Source: JADJPF01 sp964492845 (lineage in GTDB: Bacteria > Acidobacteriota > Blastocatellia > Chloracidobacteriales > JADJPF01). Taken from it: DNA of 64,000 nucleotides. The stretch lies in assembly GCA_964492845.1 (NCBI GenBank), contig CAZBMZ010000012.1, positions 1 to 64,000 of the forward strand, read 5' to 3'. A program made the translations under genes and the position numbers. The notes beneath the pieces were generated by a model. The model ran no database searches, had not been told where the DNA came from, and was given only the letters and a program-made list of their open reading frames with translations. Positions 26,573-33,884 of this stretch are shown piece after piece. How positions within the stretch are numbered: position 1 is the stretch's first letter; every line of letters starts with the position of its first letter.

Positions 26573-27742
26573 CTAAATTTCTACTTGTTTTTGTTTAGGA
26601 TTAAAAAATAACAGCAACACAAATGCTAGCAGTGCGGCAATGGCTCCAAAGTAAAATGTCGCGCTGCTACCGTAATAGTTCCAAAGCACTCCACCTAAAT
26701 AACTAGCAGGAATACGGGTTAACCCAACACTAGCAGCAAAAAGCCCTATAGCGGTTGCTCTTACTTGAGGAGTAGTTAAATCTACTGCCATTGCTTTGCC
26801 TACCCCATCGGTTAAAGCAGGATAAACACCATAAAAAGCAAATAATATCCATACCCAAAAAGAAGTTTGTGCAAAAGCAAAGCCTAAATAAGAAAGAGCA
26901 AAGATCAAAAACCCTATTAACAAAATGCTCTTACGTCCTAATCTATCAGAAAAAACACCTGCTGGATAAGAGCCAAAACAATAAATCGCGTTATAGAGCA
27001 TATAACAACCAACAGAAGTAATTACTCCCATTCCAACTTCATTAGCTTTTAGAATTAAAAAAGCATTTGTTGAATTACCTAAGTTAAAAATTGTATTTAT
27101 TGTCAGAAAAAGCCAAAATTCCCGGCTTAAGCCTTGAAAAGAAAAGATTTTTTTGCTGCTTTCTTGGGTTTGTTTTTCTTCGACTAAAAATAAACAGAAA
27201 AATGCCAGCAATGAAGGAATTACAGTTAAAAGAAAAACTGTTTGCAAGGAAAATCCAAATTGATAGAAAAGTGCTATTGCAACAGCAGGCCCAATTACCG
27301 CGCCTGCACTATCCATCATTCTTTCAAAACCAAAAACTTGTCCTCGATTTTCTGCGGTAGCAACATTGGCTAGCATAGTGTCTTTTGGTGCTGAACGTAT
27401 ACCTTTTCCAAATCTATCCATAAAGCGGCCTGTTAGCACCATTGGAATACCTGTAGCAAGTGCAATTACTGGTTTTGCTAGCGTAGTCATCCCATAACCT
27501 AAAATTGCAATGGTTTTGCGCTTTTGAAACCAATCTGAAATCCAGCCAGAAAAGGCTGTAACAATGCTTGCTGTGGCCTCAGCAATGCCTTCTATTAAGC
27601 CTAAGTAAATAGGAGAATATCCGGGTAAAGTGCTGATAAATAAAGGTAGTAGTGGGTAAGCCATTTCCGTACTTAAATCAGAAAATAGGCTTACTATTCC
27701 AATAATAATTGCTGTAGTTGGTAATTTTTTTTTGTCTGACAA
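26573..27742 (-). CDS. MFS transporter, drug/metabolite type
   Basis: 389 residues, about 12 helices. The opening SLFSDLSTEMAYPLLPLF motif and the loops DWFQKRK, GRFMDRFGKGIR and DRLGRKS mark a common but functionally undefined MFS subfamily. The convergent serC stop is 5 bp away. The upstream DUF2585 and LysM-transglycosylase genes lie on the same strand with gaps of 27 and 15 bp, so this may be the last gene of a three-gene unit. Confidence 0.85.
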   Translation of the reverse strand: MSDKKKLPTTAIIIGIVSLFSDLSTEMAYPLLPLFISTLPGYSPIYLGLIEGIAEATASIVTAFSGWISDWFQKRKTIAILGYGMTTLAKPVIALATGIPMVLTGRFMDRFGKGIRSAPKDTMLANVATAENRGQVFGFERMMDSAGAVIGPAVAIALFYQFGFSLQTVFLLTVIPSLLAFFCLFLVEEKQTQESSKKIFSFQGLSREFWLFLTINTIFNLGNSTNAFLILKANEVGMGVITSVGCYMLYNAIYCFGSYPAGVFSDRLGRKSILLIGFLIFALSYLGFAFAQTSFWVWILFAFYGVYPALTDGVGKAMAVDLTTPQVRATAIGLFAASVGLTRIPASYLGGVLWNYYGSSATFYFGAIAALLAFVLLLFFNPKQKQVEI

Positions 27743-27769
27743 GACTTAAAACAGCTTTCTTTTAGCTTT

Positions 27770-28333
27770 TTATTGATTTCCCATTTGCCAAGTTTTAATA
27801 CTTTCCAAAGGATATAGCAACATAATGATGTTTAGGGTCAGATTATCCCTAATCCAAAGTAGCAAAATAATTTCTGTTATCACAAATATAATTAGCGACT
27901 TTTTAAAGCCCAAATATCTAGCAATAGCAAAACCCGTAGCACACATTAAAATATCACTCAAAGAGTTTATGATTGTGTCCCCTTGATAACCAAGTGCTAA
28001 GGTATTTTCCCGATAGCGGTTTATTATAAAGCTAGAATTTTCAACTATTTCCCAAATAGATTCTATCATTACTACTAATAATAATTTCCAATTGTAGGAA
28101 ATATCTTTTTTAGACAGTAATAACAGCCAGCAAAATAAGAATCCATGCAACAAATGTGTAAAGCTATAAGGATCAAATAGATGTTGGGAATTATTTGAAC
28201 TCCAAATGTCTCCTACCCAAAGAAAAACTGTGCCACAAGTGCAAATTAATGAGCGACCTTGGAAATATAATATTGCTGAAGTAGTTAATACTATAAAAAT
28301 AATAAGAATTATGGGAAGTTTTTTACTATTCAC
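27770..28333 (-). CDS. DUF2585 family membrane protein
   Basis: 187 residues with about five hydrophobic helices. The family signature is present: ICTCG near the N-terminus, a DPYSFTHLLHGF segment, E-x-IWEIVENSSFIINRYRE, and GYQGDTIINSLSD. DUF2585 proteins are integral membrane proteins of unknown function. It lies 15 bp downstream of the LysM-transglycosylase stop and is probably co-transcribed. Confidence 0.85.
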   Translation of the reverse strand: MNSKKLPIILIIFIVLTTSAILYFQGRSLICTCGTVFLWVGDIWSSNNSQHLFDPYSFTHLLHGFLFCWLLLLSKKDISYNWKLLLVVMIESIWEIVENSSFIINRYRENTLALGYQGDTIINSLSDILMCATGFAIARYLGFKKSLIIFVITEIILLLWIRDNLTLNIIMLLYPLESIKTWQMGNQ

Positions 28334-28348
28334 TGTTAGAAAATAAAA

Positions 28349-29545
28349 TTAGTCCTCAAAAAATTTCCTAAAATATTCTTGTTGTGATAGGACATCAAAA
28401 GCATAGCGACTGCCTACCATATCAGGTAAATTGCTTTTCATTGCCCATTCTATAGTCTCTATTCCAACAGAATATGCAGCTAAAGCTAGTTTTGGATCAC
28501 CTCGAAAATGATCTAAACATTTTTTAACAATAGAAGTGCCAAAGTCTATATTAGTTGCAGGGTCTAAACCTTGTTGATTACTGCGTAGCCAATCATTGTA
28601 ACGACGGTCATCTATTTGCATTAGCCCATAGCCACAACCATTTTTACCAATAATATTATTACCGCCGCTTTCCTGCCAAATAATTGCAGCAATTAAAGAT
28701 GCTTCTACTGCATATTTTTCTGCTGCTAGATAAATAAATTCTGCCCATTTATCAAAAGGTGCAGGCATAGCAGGACGACGTTTTTGATCCGGTTTTTTCT
28801 CCTGCTCTTCTTCCTGTTGGTTAATAGTTGTTTGACTAGTACCAAAACCCGGAGGTGTTAAAGGATTATCTAGCGGTTTTTGATTGCCCATCATTTGAAA
28901 GCGTAGTTTAGAAAAATTATCAAACCCAACACCCGCCATAAAACTATCTTTAGCCTTGCTACTATTTTCTTCCAAAGGCTTTTTATCTTGAGGGAATTTA
29001 ATGACTGTACCAGGATAGTTTTTATTTACATCTGTAATTTCAGGGTTAGCTTTTTTTAATTCTTCTGTTGAAACACCATGTTTTTTAGCAATTTCCGCTA
29101 AAGTGTCCCCTAATTTCATTGTATAACTATCTGGTAAATTATTGTTTTTATTAGCTTCATCGGCTTTATTACCAGTAAATTGAGGTATTTTCACTAGGAA
29201 ATTTGGAGGAAGTGTAGGTATATTTGCCAGCGAAGGATTAGCTCTTAGCAAAACATTTTCACTAAGCTGATATTGTGTAGCAATATTTTCTTTAGTATCA
29301 CCTCGTTTAACATTATGTTCAATAAATCCTGTAACATTAGGGTCTGAAGGAATCTCTAATTCTTGACCAGCTACTAACTCACCTACTGAACCATCCTTAA
29401 AATTTGCAGCAATTAACTCATTAATTTCTACACCAAATTGTGCTGCAATGCTTTCTAATGTGTCTCCTGGCTGAACAGTATAACCATTAGGGTTAGTCTG
29501 TGAGTCAGAACCAGCAGTTGGAACTTGGGGAATATAGATTTCCAT
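28349..29545 (-). CDS. LysM (three) and SLT lytic transglycosylase-like protein
   Basis: 398 residues. Three LysM repeats (about 22-66, 76-119, 141-185) bind peptidoglycan or chitin-like glycans. A C-terminal SLT domain (about 265-385) has the catalytic glutamate in WQESGG near 291, followed by GYGLMQIDD and LAAYSVG. It would cleave the MurNAc-GlcNAc bond giving 1,6-anhydro ends. The N-terminus begins directly with a hydrophilic stretch, and no signal peptide, lipobox or membrane helix is visible. No better upstream start was found. Export must therefore be non-classical, or the protein acts inside. Confidence 0.88.
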   Translation of the reverse strand: MEIYIPQVPTAGSDSQTNPNGYTVQPGDTLESIAAQFGVEINELIAANFKDGSVGELVAGQELEIPSDPNVTGFIEHNVKRGDTKENIATQYQLSENVLLRANPSLANIPTLPPNFLVKIPQFTGNKADEANKNNNLPDSYTMKLGDTLAEIAKKHGVSTEELKKANPEITDVNKNYPGTVIKFPQDKKPLEENSSKAKDSFMAGVGFDNFSKLRFQMMGNQKPLDNPLTPPGFGTSQTTINQQEEEQEKKPDQKRRPAMPAPFDKWAEFIYLAAEKYAVEASLIAAIIWQESGGNNIIGKNGCGYGLMQIDDRRYNDWLRSNQQGLDPATNIDFGTSIVKKCLDHFRGDPKLALAAYSVGIETIEWAMKSNLPDMVGSRYAFDVLSQQEYFRKFFED

Positions 29546-29631
29546 AATTAAAGATCCTATAAGAAAATAACTTAGTTAATTTTTATTAAGTTGAAGATTA
29601 TTTAATAGTAATAATAAACCAGCTAAAAGAA

Positions 29632-29665
29632 AAAAACTCATGAAATTTACTTTTCATGAGTTTTT
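29632..29665 (-). terminator. Rho-independent terminator after the desaturase gene
   Basis: A 14-bp stem (AAAAACTCATGAAA against TTTTCATGAGTTTTT, one base off in register) about 35 bp past the desaturase stop. T runs occur on both strands. Confidence 0.8.
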
Positions 29666-29698
29666 CTTAAAGCTAATAGAAATTATTTTTAGTAAAAA

Positions 29699-30580
29699 CT
29701 AATTTTTTTCCCTAGGTAAGCGTACATCTTTAGCTAAACCAAGTTTTTCTAAGATAAAAATACAATACCAACCAACATCTATTTGTGTCCAATGACGGCT
29801 AAATTTTGCTACATTAGCAGCATTATGATGATTATGGTGCCAATTTTCTCCCCAAGCTCCTAGTTGAAAAGGCCCTAACCAACCAATATTTCGGCTAGAA
29901 TCTTCTCCCATAACAGATCCTGGTGAGAGATGAAGTACGCTATTAACTACCATTTGGAAATGTAAGGAATATAGCATACGAATTGCACCTAGCCAAAAGA
30001 AGGCTTGCCAACCCCAAATAAGCCCCCAAACCATAGCAAACAATATAATATAAGGTAAAGCTTTATCCCAAAAATGATATTGTTTTTTGTCCATATCAGG
30101 TGCCCATTTTTTAAGCTCTGATCCGGGCCATTGATAAACCCATCGAAGATGCGCCCACCAAAAACCACCATGTCGAGGGCTAGAAGTGTCTTCTTCTGTA
30201 TCAGCCTTTGCATGGTGTTCGCGGTGATTAGCAACCCAAGTTAATGGAGAGCCATTACCATTTAGAACTGTAAAAAATATTAAAATATGCTCTACAACTT
30301 TATTAAGTTTTAATGCTCTATGTGACAAGGCACGGTGATAACAAACCGTTGTTCCTAAACCACCTAAAATAGTTAATATAAAAGTTCCTAACATTACTTT
30401 ACCACTTGGCAAAGCATAATCTATAACTCCAGTAAGACCAAGCACTTGTAAAGTAATACCTACTAGTGCTATGGCATGTACAACTACCATATAAACAAAA
30501 GTTAAATAATTTTTTTTACTAGGCTTCCACCAAGGACGTTCCCAAGGACGTTCCTGCACGAGACTTGATTGTGCGCTCAT
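29699..30580 (-). CDS. Acyl-CoA/acyl-lipid delta-9-type fatty acid desaturase
   Basis: 293 residues. The membrane-bound desaturase family uses a di-iron centre held by three histidine boxes, all present: HRALSH (about 88-93), HREHHAK (about 125) and HNHH (about 255). Four hydrophobic spans fit the usual topology. The enzyme introduces a cis double bond into membrane acyl chains using oxygen and an electron donor. It stands alone with its own terminator, and an upstream palindrome at 30671-30686 might be an operator. Confidence 0.93.
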   Translation of the reverse strand: MSAQSSLVQERPWERPWWKPSKKNYLTFVYMVVVHAIALVGITLQVLGLTGVIDYALPSGKVMLGTFILTILGGLGTTVCYHRALSHRALKLNKVVEHILIFFTVLNGNGSPLTWVANHREHHAKADTEEDTSSPRHGGFWWAHLRWVYQWPGSELKKWAPDMDKKQYHFWDKALPYIILFAMVWGLIWGWQAFFWLGAIRMLYSLHFQMVVNSVLHLSPGSVMGEDSSRNIGWLGPFQLGAWGENWHHNHHNAANVAKFSRHWTQIDVGWYCIFILEKLGLAKDVRLPREKN

Positions 30581-31045
30581 GTATTTTTTCTACTCCACAA
30601 CGAAATAAAATGTACCTGCTTTAAAGGCTGGTAAATAAAAATTTTATATTCTAAAGTAGTTTTCAACACTACTTACTATATTAAGTAAAACAGCGTACCC
30701 TTTTTTAGAAAGTTGTTTTTTAGAAAGTTAAATAGTTGTAAATGGAGATAGTTGTTTATTAGCTGCTGTTTTTGCTTCCTTAATTGGGAGTGAAATTTGG
30801 CAGTAAATGAAAAATTGAAAGATATAGCAATAAACATCAAAAGTAATAAAATCAAATTAGTAAAACTTTCTAGCAACAATCTCAAAACAGTCCTTAACTA
30901 CTTAAAACCTGCTATTTTGCTTAATGTCAATTAACAGAAGATTTACAAAACAATGTGACAATACTAACAAAGCTATTATTTAGTTACAAAATGGGAATTC
31001 CGAAAAAAAATTAATCTATATAGGCAACCTTAAATCTATCTAAAG
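30581..31045. other. 465-bp intergenic region upstream of the desaturase
   Basis: It contains a near palindrome (ACTTA-N6-TAAGT, 30671-30686) and a 15-bp tandem duplication (TTTTTTAGAAAGTTG, 30701-30730). A 69-codon minus-strand frame (30676-30885) overlaps both, has low-complexity composition and no ribosome-binding site, and is not accepted as a gene. The desaturase promoter is presumably near 30600-30690. Confidence 0.45.
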
Positions 31046-31774
31046 CTATCTACGCATAGTTCTTGAAATAAAATGCTTAAATAATGCTTGAGAGAGAGGA
31101 TCCTTTTCCCAACCTGCTTCAGGGTGCCATTGAACACCTAAAATAAATTGTTCTGTCCTAGTATTAATTACAGCCTCAACTAGTCCATCTGCTGACCAGG
31201 CAATAGGGTCAAGGTCTTTTCCCAAACTATCTACACCTTGATGATGATGGCTATTAACTCTAGCAGTATTACCCCCTGCTAAAATAGCTAATAAACTTTC
31301 TTCTTTTATTTTTATGCTATGAGAAACGCGTGTATAGCTGCCCTCTTGTTGATGTTTTAAGACTTCATCTATTTGAGACTCTAAGTCTTGAAATAATGTG
31401 CCACCTCGATAAACATTAAGTAGTTGCATCCCATAACAAATAGCTAATACTGGCAATTTACGCGATTCACAAGCTTGTAGAAGCAAAAGATCTGTTTCAT
31501 CTCTTTCATCAGATACTGTACCTAGTTTTATATGAGGCCCTTGTCCATATCTTAATGGATCAACATCGCTGTTATTTCCTGATAAAACTACACCATCCAA
31601 ATTATTAGCAATCGCTTCTATATAATCAACTTCTGGAATCAATGGTAAATAAACAGGGATGCCGCCAGCATTATAAATAGCTTCACCATAATAGCGTCTT
31701 AAGTAAAATGAATCATCATTATAATTTATACGTGTAGGAATACCAATCAATGGTTTTTGTGTTTGATTTAACAT
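31046..31774 (-). CDS. Class I glutamine amidotransferase, PuuD-like gamma-glutamyl hydrolase
   Basis: 242 residues. The nucleophile cysteine sits in PVLAICYGMQLLNV (about 112) and the His-Glu of the triad in GVQWHPE (about 222). The VNSHHHQGVD segment is typical of PuuD/peptidase C26. Family members hydrolyse gamma-glutamyl bonds, for example gamma-glutamyl-GABA in putrescine catabolism, but no other puu genes are here, so the substrate is open. It lies 78 bp downstream of tsaC on the same strand. Confidence 0.9.
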   Translation of the reverse strand: MLNQTQKPLIGIPTRINYNDDSFYLRRYYGEAIYNAGGIPVYLPLIPEVDYIEAIANNLDGVVLSGNNSDVDPLRYGQGPHIKLGTVSDERDETDLLLLQACESRKLPVLAICYGMQLLNVYRGGTLFQDLESQIDEVLKHQQEGSYTRVSHSIKIKEESLLAILAGGNTARVNSHHHQGVDSLGKDLDPIAWSADGLVEAVINTRTEQFILGVQWHPEAGWEKDPLSQALFKHFISRTMRR

Positions 31775-31852
31775 ATTTTTCCTATGAAATTTAAGCTTTT
31801 TTGTTTAAAGAATAATTTTTATCTATTTGGCTGTCAAAAGAAACTTTAAATT

Positions 31853-32500
31853 TTAGCTTGTTATTAATTTTTCTTTTAGCACAACTTGAATATCTTTAGT
31901 TTTAATAGCACCTTCACGAATAATTTTTGGAGGATCACAACTTAGATCAATTAGTGTAGACACGTTACCACCTGGACTTGGGCCGGTGTCTAGAATATAG
32001 TCTAGTGTGTCGCCTAGTTGGGAAAAAACCTCTTGGGCCGTTTCTGCATTAGCCTGACCTGATAAATTAGCACTTGTAGCCGTAATAATTCCGCCTGCTG
32101 CTTGAGTAAATTTCTGGGCAATATCATATTTAGGATAGCGAATTCCTATAGTTTGATTTTCAGACACTAAATTTTTTGGTAGAGTGTTAAGAGCAGGAAA
32201 TACAATAGTTAATGGCCCGGGCCAGAAGTTTTTAGCTAGTAATTCAAAATATTGCATAGCTTCTTTAGACATTTTTTCCCAAGCAACACATCTATCTAAC
32301 ATTACTGTTGAAGAAACCAATAATAATATTGCCTTATTGCCAGAGCGTTTTTTGATCTGGTAAAGTCTTTCTACCGAGTTAGCATTGAATGGATCACAAG
32401 CTAGCCCATAAAATGTATCTGTTGGGAAGGCTACTATAGCACCTATTTCAATCATTTTTGCAGCTTGCTCAATTTGTAAATCTAACGAAATATTACTCAT
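31853..32500 (-). CDS. tsaC: L-threonylcarbamoyladenylate synthase
   Basis: 215 residues. TsaC/Sua5/YwlC family: uses threonine, bicarbonate and ATP to make the threonylcarbamoyl-AMP needed for t6A37 of ANN-decoding tRNAs. Motifs include AIVAFPTDTFYGLACDP (about 21-37), KKRSGNKAILLLVSS and ATSANLSGQAN. The length indicates the short TsaC form without a full Sua5 C-terminal domain. Its start codon is only 5 bp from the divergent RNA methyltransferase start; an internal ATG (32455) would also keep the catalytic domain. Confidence 0.94.
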   Translation of the reverse strand: MSNISLDLQIEQAAKMIEIGAIVAFPTDTFYGLACDPFNANSVERLYQIKKRSGNKAILLLVSSTVMLDRCVAWEKMSKEAMQYFELLAKNFWPGPLTIVFPALNTLPKNLVSENQTIGIRYPKYDIAQKFTQAAGGIITATSANLSGQANAETAQEVFSQLGDTLDYILDTGPSPGGNVSTLIDLSCDPPKIIREGAIKTKDIQVVLKEKLITS

Positions 32501-32505
32501 ACAAT

Positions 32506-33312
32506 ATGTTAATAGATAAAATTACTAGTCGTCAAAATCCTTTAATTAAGAAATTTCGTGATGTTCGTCAAGGTCATGAAAGACATTTGCTTCTTATAGA
32601 AGGCATACGCTTAATGGAAGAAGCTATAAGTTCCGAACTACATTTTGAAGTAATTGCTTACACAGATCAAATACATAAAACAGAGCGCGGAAGAAAGCTT
32701 TATGGTCAACTCTTAAATCTTTCTTGTCGAGGTGCTTTAGTAACAGAGTCAATAATGACTGCAATGTCTGATGTTGTTTCCCCGCAAGGAGTAGCTGCTA
32801 TAGTACAAATACCCTATTCCAGTTTAGATGACGCAATTAGTAAGCCTTTGCCATTAGTAATTGTAGCCCAACAATTACAAGATCCTGGTAATATTGGAAC
32901 TATCATACGTACAGCAGAAGCTGTAGGAGTAGATAGTTTAATTACTACGGTTGGTACAGTTAATCCATTTAGCTTAAAAGCTTTAAGATCCTCAATGGGA
33001 TCAGCCTTTCGCCTACCTTTAATCTTAAATCTACGTAGCCAACAAATAGTTGAGTTTTGCAATACTCACACCTTACAAATTGTTGTTGCTAGTAATAAAG
33101 CTAGCAAAGATTATAGAGAACTTAATTGGACAGTACCAACAGCATTAATAGTTGGCTCTGAAGCTAATGGAGTGGATCCTATAATAGTTAAAGCGGCTAA
33201 AGAGAGTGTATTAATTCCAATGACAAAACCGGTGGAATCGCTAAATGTCTCATCTGCTACGGCTGTACTACTTTATGAAGCATTAAAACAAAGAACAGGC
33301 AAAAGCAGTTAG
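32506..33312 (+). CDS. SpoU/TrmH-family RNA 2'-O-methyltransferase
   Basis: 268 residues. An N-terminal L30e-like substrate-binding region begins ITSRQNPLIKKFRDVRQ, as in RlmB/TrmH-type enzymes that start close to this motif. The SPOUT domain shows the three motifs: QDPGNIGTIIRTAEAVG, ALIVGSEANGV and IPMTKPVESLNVSSATAVLLYEA. It uses S-adenosylmethionine bound in a trefoil knot. The target, rRNA or tRNA ribose, cannot be assigned from sequence. ATG 32506 is chosen over an upstream frame that would run into tsaC. Confidence 0.9.
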   Translation: MLIDKITSRQNPLIKKFRDVRQGHERHLLLIEGIRLMEEAISSELHFEVIAYTDQIHKTERGRKLYGQLLNLSCRGALVTESIMTAMSDVVSPQGVAAIVQIPYSSLDDAISKPLPLVIVAQQLQDPGNIGTIIRTAEAVGVDSLITTVGTVNPFSLKALRSSMGSAFRLPLILNLRSQQIVEFCNTHTLQIVVASNKASKDYRELNWTVPTALIVGSEANGVDPIIVKAAKESVLIPMTKPVESLNVSSATAVLLYEALKQRTGKSS

Positions 33313-33358
33313 TTTTATTAAAAAAAGATTTTTAGTAAACATAATAAAACAGGCTGCA

Positions 33359-33387
33359 TTGACAGTATAAAGTGTTGCGTGTAATAC
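33359..33387 (+). promoter_or_regulatory. Predicted promoter of the candidate RNA
   Basis: A perfect TTGACA (33359-33364) is followed by a 17-bp spacer and TAATAC (33382-33387), a weak -10. It points into a region with no credible protein gene but with several stem-loops and a terminator. Confidence 0.45.
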
Positions 33388-33393
33388 TAATTT

Positions 33394-33575
33394 TGCTATT
33401 TTGTTAGATGGTTAGTTTAGGTTTTTTGGTTCTACTAAGTAAAATCAACACCTTACAACTATCTACAACGAAGGATAGAAACCTTCAATGTTTCGATCAC
33501 TACCCAAATGTGCCAGCTAACAGTTTCTTAGCTTCCCCCGAGCTTCGGTCTAGTTGCTGGCACCCGTTTTTGGTT
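33394..33575 (+). ncRNA. Candidate structured non-coding RNA of about 180 nt
   Basis: Between the predicted promoter and a terminator lie two alternative small hairpins that share bases: GAAGG (33470-33474) with CCTTC (33482-33486), or GAAAC (33478-33482) with GTTTC (33490-33494). A 3' arm follows, GTGCCAGC-t-AAC (33510-33521) pairing with GTTGCTGGCAC (33553-33563). It encloses CCGA-gct-TCGG (33538-33548) and is followed by CCCGTTTTT. It matches none of the housekeeping RNAs I checked by motif (SRP, RNase P, tmRNA). It could also be a leader or an attenuator. No homology evidence is available here. Confidence 0.4.
33510..33570 (+). terminator. Branched terminator-like stem with T tract
   Basis: The long GC-rich stem GTGCCAGC/GCTGGCAC, extended by AAC/GTT after a bulge, is followed by CCCGTTTTTGG. 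It is the most GC-rich structure in this AT-rich stretch. It ends the candidate RNA or read-through from the methyltransferase gene. Confidence 0.6.
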
Positions 33576-33884
33576 ATACTGTTGACTATGTTAGCTTAAT
33601 AGCTTTTGGCAAACTTAAAAATCAAACTAAGCAATTAAACCTAATACATGCACTTAAATATATCTAAAAATTTCAAAGAAATCCTAAACAAAACAAATTT
33701 AATCGTTAAAGTATTTTTTCAAAAATGCTAGAATAGGTATTTTGTAGCCTAAATAATATCAAATATCAGTTATAATAAATTGGCTTTTTCTTGTAAAAGA
33801 TAGATTTAATAAAGCACTAAAGTAGTTAAACAGTTAAAATTAACCGATTAATTAGAAAGTATCCTAAGCAGGAGCAACCAAGTT

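Larger units (their letters stand above)
33313..33884. other. 572-bp intergenic region containing a candidate RNA gene
   Basis: The first 260 bp hold a consensus-like promoter, several hairpins and a terminator (see 33359-33575). The last 285 bp are AT-rich with no clear structure and presumably include the promoter of the zinc-ribbon/FGE gene. A 63-codon frame at 33408-33599 lies across the structured part and has no coding support. Confidence 0.5.

Noticed and set aside
26791..27360. Two Lys/Gln-rich frames antisense to the MFS gene
   Set aside because: Composition reflects reverse-complemented membrane-helix codons; the MFS frame is clearly the real one.
30676..30885. 69-codon minus-strand open frame upstream of the desaturase
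   Set aside because: Low-complexity hydrophobic/Lys-Asn composition, no ribosome-binding site, and it spans a tandem repeat and a palindrome.
33408..33599. 63-codon plus-strand open frame
   Set aside because: It lies across strong stem-loops and a terminator-like T tract, has no ribosome-binding site and no recognisable protein features; the stretch is better explained as a structured RNA.
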